A stretch of DNA of 64,000 nucleotides from Candidatus Saccharimonadales bacterium (GCA_025450135.1 JANWHZ010000045.1:24683-88682); one strand, 5' to 3'; shown: positions 43,853 to 52,175, counted from the first letter of the stretch. Notes: generated by a model not told the origin, from the letters alone. Numbers and translations: made by a program.

Positions 43853-44827
43853 CTACCCTTTTGCCAAAAGTGTCTGGACAGTCTTGACGATATCTTTCGC
43901 TGTCAGGCCAAAATAGTCGAGTAGTTCTTCAGGCGTACCTGATTCGCCAAAGTGATCGTGCATTCCCATTCTTTTTATCGGTACTGGATAGTGCTCGCCG
44001 AGTAGCTCCGCGATAGCACCGCCGAGGCCGCCGTTGATCTGTGCCTCCTCGACAGTTACAACGTGTTTTGTCTTCTGGACGCTCTTTAAGATAGTATCCG
44101 CATCAAGCGGTTTAATGGTTGGTACATGCACAACTTCCACATCAATGCCATGTTTGTAGAGCATGTCAACAGTTAAAAGCGCCTGGTAAGTCATTGTTCC
44201 TGTTGCGATAACAGTTACATCCTCACCCTCTTCTAAGACATACGCCGTACCAATCTCAAATGGCGTATCTGCGGTAGTGAAAATTGGTGTCGCCTCACGA
44301 GTCACGCGCATGTAGTTCGGCCGCCGATCTTTTGCCATCGCTAATGTGGCTTTTTCTGCCTCAACTGAATCACCAGGCGCTAACACTACCATATTCGGTA
44401 GTACACGCATCAGCGCCAAATCTTCCAGCATCTGATGCGTCGCACCATCAGCACCCGTGTAGAGCCCAGCATGTGAGCCAATTAATTTAACTGGTCGATT
44501 GTTGAGGCAAATCGTCGTTCGAATTTGTTCCCAGCAGCGACCAGGCTCAAACGCTGCATAGCTCGAAACAAATGGAATTTTACCCATGGCAGCCAGACCA
44601 GAGCCAACGGTTACTAGATTCTGCTCCGCCACACCGATTTCGATATAGCGGTCCGGAAATGCCTTGGCAAAATCTGCAATTTTGGTTGAATCAGTTAGGT
44701 CAGCACATGCGGCAACAACACGTGCGTCAAGCTCACCTGCTTTCTTTAATCCGCGTCCGAAGCCCGCACGAATTGGCTCTGATGCAATATCCTTAGCAGA
44801 AATATCCTTAATGATAGGCACAGTCAT
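43853..44827 (-). CDS. tktC: Transketolase, C-terminal subunit
   Basis: Carries the pyrimidine-binding and C-terminal domains of transketolase (324 aa): ALMRVLPNMVVLAPGDSVE and the active-site region with EVGVAEQNL-like IEIGVAEQNL near 62-71, where Glu binds the thiamine. The start codon overlaps the stop of the N-terminal subunit by one base (TAATG). Split transketolases are common in archaea and CPR bacteria. The two subunits act together in the non-oxidative pentose-phosphate pathway. Confidence 0.92.
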   Translation of the reverse strand: MTVPIIKDISAKDIASEPIRAGFGRGLKKAGELDARVVAACADLTDSTKIADFAKAFPDRYIEIGVAEQNLVTVGSGLAAMGKIPFVSSYAAFEPGRCWEQIRTTICLNNRPVKLIGSHAGLYTGADGATHQMLEDLALMRVLPNMVVLAPGDSVEAEKATLAMAKDRRPNYMRVTREATPIFTTADTPFEIGTAYVLEEGEDVTVIATGTMTYQALLTVDMLYKHGIDVEVVHVPTIKPLDADTILKSVQKTKHVVTVEEAQINGGLGGAIAELLGEHYPVPIKRMGMHDHFGESGTPEELLDYFGLTAKDIVKTVQTLLAKG

Positions 44828-45693
44828 TAATCAGCCTCGCTTCTGATCTTGCCGCCAAGCGAGCGTAGCTCAGCAAGTGCCTTTTTGGCTTCTTCAGGTT
44901 TTGGCGCAACACCATGCCAGTGGAAATCATATTCCATAAAATCTACCCCCATGCCAGGTACTGTATGCGCAATAATCATTGTGGGTTTTTCAATTATCGC
45001 CTTTGCCATCGCGCACGCATCGATACACATCTCAATATTGTTACCGTCAATTTCCAGCACATGCCAGCCAAATGCTTCCCATTTGGCCTTAAGGTCTTCT
45101 AAAGGCATAACTTGCTCGGTCGGGCCATCAATCTGAATATTGTTGCGATCAGTAATCGCAGTGATATTGCTTAGTTTATACTTGCTGGCAAACATTGCCG
45201 CTTCCCAAACATTGCCTTCGTCTTGCTCACCGTCACCCATAATCACATATATCCGACGTTCTTTTTCTTTGTCCATGCGCATGGACAATGCCATACCACT
45301 CGCCTGGCTCAAGCCAGAGCCAAGCGGCCCGCTGGTTGTTTCAAGTCCGGGCAAACGTTCGCGTTCAGGATGACCCTGCAAGCGAGAACCAAATTTTCGT
45401 AAGGTTAGCAACTCTTTTTTATCAAAGTAGCCAGCTTCCGCCATCGTCGCATACTGGACTGGGACGCAATGGCCATTCGACAGGATCAATACGTCACGCT
45501 CGTCCCAGTTGGGATTCTTTGGATCATGCTTAAGAACATCAAAGTATAGCGCCGTAAATATATCTGCCAAGTCGAGCGGACCGGCACTGTGGCCGCTGCC
45601 GGCTTCAACGAGCATTCGAATCACGTCCTCGCGGATCTGATTAGCTTTCAGTTCTAAAGCTTTGGTCGATAATTTTTGTGGCGTAAATGTCAT
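44827..45693 (-). CDS. tktN: Transketolase, N-terminal subunit
   Basis: Thiamine pyrophosphate-binding half (288 aa): SGHSAGPLDLADIFTALYFD (about 33-52), and the TPP motif GDGEQDEGNVWEAAMFA near 153-169 (GDG...N) with NNIQIDG near 184. It lies immediately before the C-terminal subunit and six bases after rpe. Confidence 0.93.
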   Translation of the reverse strand: MTFTPQKLSTKALELKANQIREDVIRMLVEAGSGHSAGPLDLADIFTALYFDVLKHDPKNPNWDERDVLILSNGHCVPVQYATMAEAGYFDKKELLTLRKFGSRLQGHPERERLPGLETTSGPLGSGLSQASGMALSMRMDKEKERRIYVIMGDGEQDEGNVWEAAMFASKYKLSNITAITDRNNIQIDGPTEQVMPLEDLKAKWEAFGWHVLEIDGNNIEMCIDACAMAKAIIEKPTMIIAHTVPGMGVDFMEYDFHWHGVAPKPEEAKKALAELRSLGGKIRSEAD

Positions 45694-45698
45694 AAGCG

Positions 45699-46328
45699 TT
45701 ACAGTAACGACTCCAGTGTAGCATAGGCTTTTTGCGAGTCTATTGCGTGTTGGATGTAACCACCAACATTGAGTACATCTACACCACCAGCCGCCAATTG
45801 CCGTACATTGGATGCGTTAATCCCACCATCCCAGCCGATCTCAAGCTCCGGTTTGAGTGTTAAGAGTTGCTTAGCTTTGACAAGCAGTCTCATATCCGCT
45901 ACACCTCCGTAGTGCCCAAGGCGACCAGAAAAGATCAGTACATGATCGATAACACTTAACCCGGGCACAATAGTGTCGACTGGTGTCTGTGGCAAAAGTG
46001 CTACACCAACGCCAATGCCATAGTCATGGAGCGTCGTAGCAAGTGCCACAAAGTCGCCATCTGACTCGGCGTGAACAATAACCGAGTAAGGCCGCAGTGA
46101 ACAAAGCGTCTTGAGATAGCGCCATGGTTGCAGATACATCATATGGAGATCGACACGTAGATCATCCGGCCAGTATAACTCGTGCAAACCAATACTTTTG
46201 GGATGCGCAAACTCGCCATCCATCAAGTCAAGATGCACACGTCGTGAGAACGGCAGAATACGCCTAAGCTGGATATCGAAGCTCGCAGGTGTGTTATCTG
46301 GCGTCACCGTTGGGCAGATGATAGGCAC
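45699..46328 (-). CDS. rpe: Ribulose-phosphate 3-epimerase
   Basis: TIM-barrel epimerase of the pentose-phosphate pathway. ICPTVTPDN at the N-terminus, HLDLMDGEF near 33-41 (metal-site Asp), and the C-terminal phosphate-binding GWDGGINASNV near 170. I chose the GTG at 46328 because GGAGG lies 5 nt upstream, within the stop codon of the previous gene; the frame extends further but without similarity. About 209 aa, slightly short for the family (about 220). The second loop (HAESDGD) matches the epimerase HxE pattern. Confidence 0.85.
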   Translation of the reverse strand: MPIICPTVTPDNTPASFDIQLRRILPFSRRVHLDLMDGEFAHPKSIGLHELYWPDDLRVDLHMMYLQPWRYLKTLCSLRPYSVIVHAESDGDFVALATTLHDYGIGVGVALLPQTPVDTIVPGLSVIDHVLIFSGRLGHYGGVADMRLLVKAKQLLTLKPELEIGWDGGINASNVRQLAAGGVDVLNVGGYIQHAIDSQKAYATLESLL

Positions 46329-46330
46329 GT

Positions 46331-46798
46331 TTACCTCCGCGACTTGCGTGTCACTATATAGAGTCCCCCGACGTACACCGCAAGACCAACCAGCATCATC
46401 GTCCACTCATTGCCAAAGGCAGACCACATGCTTGTGTCAGTGGCTGAAATTGGGTGCAGAGCGAGATAGTTCGACCATGCCCGCTCTTCCCACAGCGAAG
46501 CAGCATCGTACAGTGCCATACCGATGGTTGCCGACAGACACGCCATAAATATACGCTGCACGACTTGTCGATAATGAGCCAGCAGAACAAAAGCAGCAAC
46601 AAAGAACACCACGGGTTGTACCCAAAGCGTGATCTGGAACACCCAAGTGCCAGTGCTAAAATAGCGGCTTGTCGCATATGACAAGATCGTCACAGCTACC
46701 ATCGACAGCCATCCAAGCACTGCAGCTGTGATAAACAATGCCTGCCAGTTTGCAGATAGAACGAGTAAATGTGCGTCCGATTTCGCTGTTCGAGCCAT
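46331..46798 (-). CDS. Unknown four-helix membrane protein in the sugar-phosphate operon
   Basis: 155 aa with four hydrophobic segments (about 18-42, 53-74, 84-102, 132-150) and a WEERAW loop. I recognise no family; a VanZ-like or small integral membrane fold is possible. It sits between rpiB and rpe, with its stop codon inside the rpe ribosome-binding site, so it is certainly co-translated with the pathway genes. Confidence 0.65.
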   Translation of the reverse strand: MARTAKSDAHLLVLSANWQALFITAAVLGWLSMVAVTILSYATSRYFSTGTWVFQITLWVQPVVFFVAAFVLLAHYRQVVQRIFMACLSATIGMALYDAASLWEERAWSNYLALHPISATDTSMWSAFGNEWTMMLVGLAVYVGGLYIVTRKSRR

Positions 46799-46807
46799 GC
46801 CTTCTCC

Positions 46808-47257
46808 TTATGTTCCTAACTCATCGAGTTCGCTTATCCGACGCTTAAAACGAGAAGCGCCGGCAAATGGCGTATGCAACCAGGCTAGAGTAATTGCTTC
46901 TGCCTGTTTCACTGAGAGATAGCGTGCCGGCAAGCCAAGCACGTTACAGTCGTCATCATTGCGTGAAGCGTGCGCCTCTTCTACATTCCAGCATAAGCTG
47001 GCACGGATTCCTTTGAAGCGGTTAGCAGCGATACAAATCCCCTGGCCACTGCCGCAGATCAAGATGCCACGGCTATCTGGATCCTTGTCGGCCAATAGTG
47101 CCATTGCAACTCGCCCGCCAAACTGTGGATAATCATCTGCCGGGTCAAGTTTCTTATTGCCATCGTCAACCGCATCGAAACCACTGTGTTTTAGCAATGC
47201 AGCTAAATCCTGCTTGAATGCAAATCCGTTATGATCGGCACCGATGTAAATCTTCAT
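46808..47257 (-). CDS. rpiB: Ribose-5-phosphate isomerase B
   Basis: RpiB/LacAB-type isomerase interconverting ribose-5-phosphate and ribulose-5-phosphate. IGADHNGFAFK (4-14), the anion-binding ILICGSGQGICIAAN near 65-79, and the active-site Cys in that motif are present, as is the conserved HASRNDDDCNVLGLPAR near 97-113. 149 aa. It starts three nucleotides after the gap stop codon. Confidence 0.94.
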   Translation of the reverse strand: MKIYIGADHNGFAFKQDLAALLKHSGFDAVDDGNKKLDPADDYPQFGGRVAMALLADKDPDSRGILICGSGQGICIAANRFKGIRASLCWNVEEAHASRNDDDCNVLGLPARYLSVKQAEAITLAWLHTPFAGASRFKRRISELDELGT

Positions 47258-47260
47258 GGT

Positions 47261-48304
47261 TTACTCGTGCTCGTGTTGCTCTCCTTTATGGAGATATTTA
47301 CCAACGTCTGCAACAACCTCTACGAGGCGGTTGCTATACCCCCACTCGTTGTCGTACCAAGCGACAACCTTCACTAGATTGCCACCGACGACCTGTGTCA
47401 GTTTAAGATCAACTATTGCAGAATGACTATTACCCACATAGTCGCTGCTGACAAGTTCTTCTTCAGTGACGTCTAGAATACCTTGGTAAAAAGGTTCTTT
47501 GGCGGCTTTTTTGAACGCGTCGTTAACTTCTTCTAGGCTGACACTGCGCTTAAGCAGCATCGTAAAGTCTGCGAGGGATACGACTGGCGTCGGGACACGA
47601 ACTTCAAAAGCGCCAAATACACCTCCAAGTGCCGGTAAGGCCTTAGCCGCAGCAATCGAGGCACCGGTCGTCGTCGGCGTAATATTCTGGGCGCCGTCAC
47701 GGTCTTCTCGCAGATTTTTACCAGGACCGTCTTGTAAATGCTGACTCGCTGTATAGCTATGAACCGTAGTCATCATCAGCTTTTCGATGCCGAATGCGCT
47801 TTCCATAACACCTGCGACTGGAGTAATGCAGTTAGTCGTGCATGATGCATTGCTAACAACATCTACTACTTTTTCAAGTGCCTCGTCATTCACACCCAAC
47901 ACTACTGTCGGCGCCGTATCAGCACTCTCGCCTTTGGCTGGAGCACTGATAACAATTCGCTTGGCACCTGCCTGGACGTGCGCTCGAGCCTTGTCTGGTT
48001 CGACAAAGAATCCAGTTGACTCAATCACGACATCGACATTCATATCTTTCCATGGCAGTGCCGTCGGATCCTTTTCTGCAAGAACCCGAATTTTCTTACC
48101 GGCAACTATAAGGTTCTCTTCGTCAAATCCAACCTCTTGATCGTACAAACCATAATTGGTGTCATGTTTTAGCAAATATGCCAACGTTTTAGTATCCGTC
48201 AGATCGTTTACAGCAACGATCTCGATATCGGTACGTGCGAATGCAATCTTAAAAGCATTGCGCCCGATGCGCCCGAATCCGTTGATTGCTACGCGCGTCT
48301 TCAT
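47261..48304 (-). CDS. gap: Glyceraldehyde-3-phosphate dehydrogenase
   Basis: NAD-binding NGFGRIGRNAFK (8-19), catalytic SNASCTTNCITPV near 155-167 (Cys nucleophile), HSYTASQHLQDGP near 182, and WYDNEWGYSNRLVE near the C-terminus. 347 aa. It opens the sugar-phosphate operon, with a good promoter and AAGGGGG before the ATG. It converts glyceraldehyde-3-phosphate from the transketolase/aldolase side to 1,3-bisphosphoglycerate. Confidence 0.97.
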   Translation of the reverse strand: MKTRVAINGFGRIGRNAFKIAFARTDIEIVAVNDLTDTKTLAYLLKHDTNYGLYDQEVGFDEENLIVAGKKIRVLAEKDPTALPWKDMNVDVVIESTGFFVEPDKARAHVQAGAKRIVISAPAKGESADTAPTVVLGVNDEALEKVVDVVSNASCTTNCITPVAGVMESAFGIEKLMMTTVHSYTASQHLQDGPGKNLREDRDGAQNITPTTTGASIAAAKALPALGGVFGAFEVRVPTPVVSLADFTMLLKRSVSLEEVNDAFKKAAKEPFYQGILDVTEEELVSSDYVGNSHSAIVDLKLTQVVGGNLVKVVAWYDNEWGYSNRLVEVVADVGKYLHKGEQHEHE

Positions 48305-48352
48305 GTATCCCCCTTAGTTACCTGGTATAAGAAGTTAGCTTATGCTGACTTC

Positions 48353-48381
48353 ATTGTAGAAGCGTTAGCGGGATGATGCAA
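48353..48381 (-). promoter_or_regulatory. Promoter of the gap operon
   Basis: TTGCAT (48376-48381), 17-nt spacer, TACAAT (48353-48358), about 48 nt before the gap ATG. Confidence 0.75.
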
Positions 48382-48396
48382 GGCAGCGATAGATTA

Positions 48397-48819
48397 TTAG
48401 GCCAGCAGGCCGTACGTAGCGGCATAGGATAGACCTGCGGAGTAAAATGGATGCGGAAAGTCAGCCAAGGCAGTGGCGACGTCTACCCATTTGAACTGAT
48501 CGTGTTCAAAGCTGAGTGTCACGGCTGGCTGGCCGCTAACATGGGTGACAAACAGCAACCGCGTCACACTTGCATGCTCTGGCTGCCATGGCTCGGTTGC
48601 AGCATATGCGAGCGCAAAAGCTGTAGGCAAAATAGTTAAGCCAGCCTCTTCACACACTTCACGACATACGCCAGCGATAATCTCTTCATCCGGCTCAATG
48701 CCACCGCCTGGGAAATCCCAGGTACCTGGTCTTCGCGCATCCGTGGAGCTGCGGCGTAGCATGAGTACCAGACCGTCACCGTTGAGGATAACAGCCTTGG
48801 CAACTACTTTACTCTGCAT
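48397..48819 (-). CDS. Nudix hydrolase
   Basis: 140-aa Nudix protein. The box GGGIEPDEEIIAGVCREVCE followed by EAGL (about 43-66) follows the GX5EX7REUXEEXGU pattern with Cys at one Glu position: REVCEEAGL keeps the catalytic Glu pair. The start at 48819 (MQSKVVAKAV) overlaps the ppa stop by 11 bp; the frame opens further upstream inside ppa. The substrate could be a modified nucleotide or NDP-sugar. Confidence 0.86.
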   Translation of the reverse strand: MQSKVVAKAVILNGDGLVLMLRRSSTDARRPGTWDFPGGGIEPDEEIIAGVCREVCEEAGLTILPTAFALAYAATEPWQPEHASVTRLLFVTHVSGQPAVTLSFEHDQFKWVDVATALADFPHPFYSAGLSYAATYGLLA

Positions 48820-49354
48820 ATTGCGGAGCTTTGGCGTAACGATCAGCACACTCTGCAATGATCTTCTTTGCGGCTTCGGCATCGCCCCAGCCAAGCACCT
48901 TAGTAGAGCCAGGTTTCTTGAGATCTTTGTAATGGTTAAAGTGATGCTCGATCATTTGCTTCCAGCGCTCGGACAGGTCAGTGAACGCTTTTATTCTGTC
49001 ACCAGTATTGCGATCGTCGGCGGGCACGACAATGATCTTATGATCCATTTCACCATCGTCTTCGAAATTCAGGATGCCAATAATATTCGCCTCAAGCCAG
49101 ACGCCGGTTGGAACCGGTTCATCCGTTATAACTAGTGTGTCAAGCTCGTCGCCATCTTCGTCAACAGTTTGGGGAATAAATCCATAGTTTGCCGGCTTGG
49201 CAAAAATCTGCGGCTCTACACGGTCAATCCTGAACGTCGCTGTCTTTCGATGCCACTCTATCTTTAGCATTGAACCTTCTGGAATTTCAACCACCGTATT
49301 AACGGTACCGTTCTGATAATCTCCTGGCGTAAGCACGACATTAAAATCTGCCAT
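48809..49354 (-). CDS. ppa: Inorganic pyrophosphatase (family I)
   Basis: Soluble pyrophosphatase, 181 aa. The catalytic acidic region DEDGDELDTLVITDEPVPTG (about 51-70) contains the DxDPxD-like Asp cluster, and NYGFIPQT near 41 and DHKIIVVPADDR near 101 match the family. Its promoter and a GGGAG ribosome-binding site lie just upstream. Confidence 0.93.
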   Translation of the reverse strand: MADFNVVLTPGDYQNGTVNTVVEIPEGSMLKIEWHRKTATFRIDRVEPQIFAKPANYGFIPQTVDEDGDELDTLVITDEPVPTGVWLEANIIGILNFEDDGEMDHKIIVVPADDRNTGDRIKAFTDLSERWKQMIEHHFNHYKDLKKPGSTKVLGWGDAEAAKKIIAECADRYAKAPQYAE

Positions 49355-49392
49355 TATTGTTCTCCCTACCGTACATTAACTTATTTACCGCC

Positions 49393-49420
49393 ATTGTAAC
49401 ACCTACGGGACAGCTCGCAA
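49393..49420 (-). promoter_or_regulatory. ppa promoter
   Basis: TTGCGA (49415-49420), 16-nt spacer, TACAAT (49393-49398), about 40 nt before the ppa ATG. Confidence 0.65.
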
Positions 49421-49492
49421 AAGTAGTGTTTCGAACCAGACGCTTAAACGCGACGTGGACCTGGAGTTGCAATGGGTACCGCTACCGTTCGA

Positions 49493-49521
49493 TTGCATTT
49501 GCGGCTACTTTCTGCTATAAT
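49493..49521 (+). promoter_or_regulatory. Promoter of the unexplained intergenic transcript
   Basis: TTGCAT (49493-49498), 17-nt spacer, TGC-extended TATAAT (49516-49521). Transcription should begin near 49528. Confidence 0.8.
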
Positions 49522-49527
49522 TGTACA

Positions 49528-49635
49528 TCCTTTTACATCTCTCCAGAGGGTGCAGGCTAATAAGCGAATATGGTTCAAAATGAGACCCGTCTAGCTCGAC
49601 GCGCCGATTCGAGCATGCAGGGTCTCATTTTGTAC
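49528..49635 (+). ncRNA. Candidate small RNA ending in a long hairpin
   Basis: About 105 nt from the predicted start to the hairpin end. The 3' part is a 13-bp perfect stem (CAAAATGAGACCC / GGGTCTCATTTTG, extendable by GGT/ACC) with an inner GCTCGA/TCGAGC stem. The T tract after it is only TTTTG, so termination may be partial. Confidence 0.4.
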
Positions 49636-49728
49636 CTGTGTAGGGTGCAGCAAGCCATACAGCATGCGGGAAACGTTCTCGATTGTGAGCTCGTAACCCG
49701 AATGGAGAGAGTAGCATAGGAGCGTGTA

Positions 49729-49911
49729 ATGCCTAGTCTGGTTGCAGACATTTGCGTAACGCCAAGTGTAGACAGACGCATGATGCTTGTAACCTGTGGA
49801 GAAATTCGTTTCCTAACGGATAGAAACACATCAAAAGCGGATGTATGCGCAGAGGTAACACGCCGACAAAGCGACCCAAGCAGAACATATCCTGACGTAT
49901 TCAAGCCTTAG
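49729..49911 (+). CDS. Possible small protein, 60 aa
   Basis: ORF with an AGGAG ribosome-binding site 6 nt before the ATG and an in-frame stop just upstream. The recurring GTAAC words in the DNA fall in frame as Val-Thr codons with different third bases, giving a pattern like short beta strands (ICVTP, MLVTC, AEVTR). Two Cys pairs possible. No homolog recognised; it could be chance within a structured RNA. Confidence 0.35.
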   Translation: MPSLVADICVTPSVDRRMMLVTCGEIRFLTDRNTSKADVCAEVTRRQSDPSRTYPDVFKP

Positions 49912-50046
49912 GGCGAAAATACACTCTCATACGCTGACGACGCGACGAAACAGGGTAAAACCTAAAGTAGCCGCGCTTAAAAGCGTGCATTCCCATTCTT
50001 GTCATCCTGCCCTCGTTTATTAACCAATCCCATGAGTATCTTTGTG

Positions 50047-50071
50047 CCAGGCATTAGCTTGGTGTTTTTTT
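50047..50071 (+). terminator. Intrinsic terminator of the intergenic unit
   Basis: CCAGGC-ATTA-GCTTGG, 6-bp stem with one G-U, followed by TGTTTTTTT on the plus strand. Confidence 0.75.
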
Positions 50072-50116
50072 GTGTCATGTAGTCATTAGCTCCAATAGAC
50101 TGTGAGTTTCCCAGTA

Positions 50117-50122
50117 TATAAT
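50117..50122 (+). promoter_or_regulatory. Leaderless -10 box of the flavin reductase gene
   Basis: TATAAT ends 8 nt before the ATG at 50131; no ribosome-binding site. Confidence 0.65.
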
Positions 50123-50130
50123 GGCACTAT

Positions 50131-50838
50131 ATGAAAGCAGTGTTTGATCACAGTAACGACGAAGCAAGCAATATAAAAACGTTTTGGTTTAGACCCCTGG
50201 GACACCTAGATTACGTCGCCGGTCAATATACTGAACTCTATCTTCCACATGACCACCCTGATAGGCGCGGAGAGAAACACTGGTTCACACTAAGCAGCGC
50301 GCCATGCCACGAGTTAGTTAGTATTACCACTAAATACGCCGGAGACGACCAAAGCAGCACATTTAAGAAGACACTTCTTGGCCTCGAGCCCAGAGCGGGA
50401 GTACAGCTCGCGGAGGCAATGGGTGACTTTGTACTGCCAAAGGACACAGCGATTCCACTTGTTTTTGTCGCTGGCGGCATCGGCATAACACCATTTCATG
50501 CCATGCTTGAATGGATGGCCAGCCAGAGCGACCACAGAAATCTCAAATTTATATACAGCGTGCGAAACGAAAATGAAATCATCTTTCAAGATACCTTCGA
50601 ACGGGCCGGCATTCATGCCACGATAGTGGTCGGCGAGCCGTCAGATGCTTGGGGCGGCGAACGCGGACGGCTCAGTGCCGAAATGATCCTTGGGCTTACC
50701 CATCCCACACCTGAGACACTAATCTACATGTCAGGCCCTGAGCCGCTGGTCGAAGCTCTCGAGAAAGATATGCACGCTCAGGGTATTGCTAAGCAGCAAC
50801 TAGTAAGCGACTTCTTCCCCGGATACCTTGGAGTATAG
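50131..50838 (+). CDS. Ferredoxin-NADP reductase-like FAD/NAD(P)H oxidoreductase
   Basis: 235-aa FNR-fold flavoprotein. YTELYLPHDHPDRRGEKHWF with HWFTLSSAP near 50-58 is the FAD-binding RxYS-type site (here HWFTLS), and FVAGGIGITPFHAMLEWM near 112-129 is the NAD(P)-binding GGxGxTP motif. It ends in YMSGPEPLVEALEKDM (substrate/nicotinamide end). No iron-sulfur or globin domain is attached. It probably shuttles electrons between NAD(P)H and a small acceptor. It converges on trxB. Confidence 0.85.
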   Translation: MKAVFDHSNDEASNIKTFWFRPLGHLDYVAGQYTELYLPHDHPDRRGEKHWFTLSSAPCHELVSITTKYAGDDQSSTFKKTLLGLEPRAGVQLAEAMGDFVLPKDTAIPLVFVAGGIGITPFHAMLEWMASQSDHRNLKFIYSVRNENEIIFQDTFERAGIHATIVVGEPSDAWGGERGRLSAEMILGLTHPTPETLIYMSGPEPLVEALEKDMHAQGIAKQQLVSDFFPGYLGV

Positions 50839-50854
50839 CGCGTTCTGAATTCAC

Positions 50855-51844
50855 CTACACTGTAGGCACCACGACTTCTTCGGTTGTTTCTGCTACCGGC
50901 GTCAATTTACCATCAAGATATTCGCGAATGACGAGTGCCGCAGTAGCCCCTTCGCCAACTGCCGTGGCGATCTGCATGGTTGAGCCGGAGCGAATATCCC
51001 CTGCTGCGAATACGCCTGGCATACTCGTCTGGAGGTGTTTATCCGTTTTTATGAAGCCTATACTGTCTAACTCTACTTCTGAATTTTTCAGGAATTCACT
51101 ATTCGGCTTCAGCCCAACAAATACGAACACACCATCGGTCGGAAAGTCTACTTTACTGCGTGTCTTGGTATCTGTGCCTACTACCTTTACGACTTTGTTA
51201 TCCTGGCCGACAATTTCGTCGGTCGTAGTATGCAAATGAACGGTAATTTTACCAGCCTTGACTGCTTGCTCCAGGTCTTTCTGCAATATCTCAGACGCCT
51301 TGATAGTGCTGCGAACGAGCAAATCAATGTGCGTCGCATAGCGTGTCAGGAATAGTGATTCTTGTACTGCCGAGTTGCCACCGCCAATCACTACGAGCCG
51401 CTTGCCGCGGTAGAACGCACCATCACAGGTCGCGCAGTAATGCACGCCACGGGCGTAAAATTCTTGCTCACCGGACACGCCAACTTTTTTATAATCGCTG
51501 CCGGTGGCAATGAGCACAGCGCGGGCCAGAATATCACCACTAGTGGTTTCCAGCCGGATGAAATCGCCTTCGCGCTTCATACCCGATACTTCACCAAGCT
51601 CGATTACTGCACCAAATCGTTCGGCTTGCTTACGTAAGTTATCGGCCAATGTGAGACCTTCGATGCCATCAGGGAACCCTGGATAGTTATCGACCTTATC
51701 TGTCACGGCAGCCAAACCACCAACAACCCCTCGTTCAAACAGCAGTGTGTCTACATCCTCACGTGTGGTATAGACCGCCGCGGACAATGCCGCAGGTCCA
51801 GCGCCCACCATTACCACATCATGCATTGGAATATCTTGTGTCAT
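50855..51844 (-). CDS. trxB: Thioredoxin reductase
   Basis: FAD-dependent NADPH:thioredoxin oxidoreductase, 329 aa. GAGPAALSAAVYTTRE (14-29) binds FAD, HYCATCDGAFYRGK near 137 holds the CATC redox pair, VVIGGGNSAVQES near 155 binds NADPH, and GVFAAGDIRSG near 282 completes the FAD site. 18 bp downstream of a glutaredoxin-like gene, so the pair forms a thiol-redox unit. Confidence 0.95.
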   Translation of the reverse strand: MTQDIPMHDVVMVGAGPAALSAAVYTTREDVDTLLFERGVVGGLAAVTDKVDNYPGFPDGIEGLTLADNLRKQAERFGAVIELGEVSGMKREGDFIRLETTSGDILARAVLIATGSDYKKVGVSGEQEFYARGVHYCATCDGAFYRGKRLVVIGGGNSAVQESLFLTRYATHIDLLVRSTIKASEILQKDLEQAVKAGKITVHLHTTTDEIVGQDNKVVKVVGTDTKTRSKVDFPTDGVFVFVGLKPNSEFLKNSEVELDSIGFIKTDKHLQTSMPGVFAAGDIRSGSTMQIATAVGEGATAALVIREYLDGKLTPVAETTEEVVVPTV

Positions 51845-51862
51845 ATCCTCATTGTAACCCGT

Positions 51863-52114
51863 TTAACCAGTAATCGCTGGAGCAAGTTTTGCCAGATTAT
51901 AGCCGATGACTACTTGGCGGGAGTCATCCTCCTTAGTAACGACAGTAATAGGAACGGTCAAAGCACCAGATAGTGCGAGTGCCTCGGCTTGTCGCTCCGG
52001 GTGGTCATCAAGATTGACTACGTCGTAGGTGCGCTGCTTTGAGTCCAGATAGCGTTTCACCATGGCACAGTAGGCACAGGTGTTTGTCGTGAAAATAGTA
52101 ATGTTTTTGACCAT
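51863..52114 (-). CDS. Glutaredoxin-like protein
   Basis: 83-aa NrdH/glutaredoxin-type protein with FTTNTCAYCAMVKRYLDSK: the redox pair CAYC is at about residues 12-15. VPITVV near 55 is the cis-Pro region. Because trxB follows directly, it is probably reduced by thioredoxin reductase (NrdH-like) rather than glutathione. AAGGAGG, 8 nt before the ATG, is a perfect ribosome-binding site. Confidence 0.88.
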   Translation of the reverse strand: MVKNITIFTTNTCAYCAMVKRYLDSKQRTYDVVNLDDHPERQAEALALSGALTVPITVVTKEDDSRQVVIGYNLAKLAPAITG

Positions 52115-52175
52115 AATCCGTCCTCCTTAGTTTCGTTCCATCTTTTTGTTTTCACGCCTCGCAAGTACCTTTAGT

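Larger units (their letters stand above)
49421..50116 (+). other. Unexplained intergenic transcription unit
   Basis: Nearly 700 bp between divergent ppa and the flavin reductase gene. In order it holds a strong plus-strand promoter (49493-49521), a long hairpin (49576-49632), a possible 60-aa ORF (49729-49911) and a plus-strand terminator (50047-50071). It may encode one RNA of about 545 nt or a short RNA of about 105 nt with read-through. I could not match it to tmRNA or RNase P RNA. Confidence 0.55.

Noticed and set aside
43853..45693. Frameshifted single transketolase
   Set aside because: The two halves have separate good starts, overlap by TAATG and match the split subunits known from archaea and CPR bacteria.
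49575..49904. 109-codon minus-strand frame in the long gap
   Set aside because: Low-complexity, Arg/Ser-rich, and it crosses the perfect hairpin, promoter and terminator that all point to the plus strand.
49528..50071. tmRNA or RNase P RNA in the long gap
   Set aside because: Neither the tmRNA tRNA-like 3' end (GGTTCGA...CCACCA type) nor the RNase P core (GAGGAAAGTC and ACAGAA with GGCTTA) is present on either strand.
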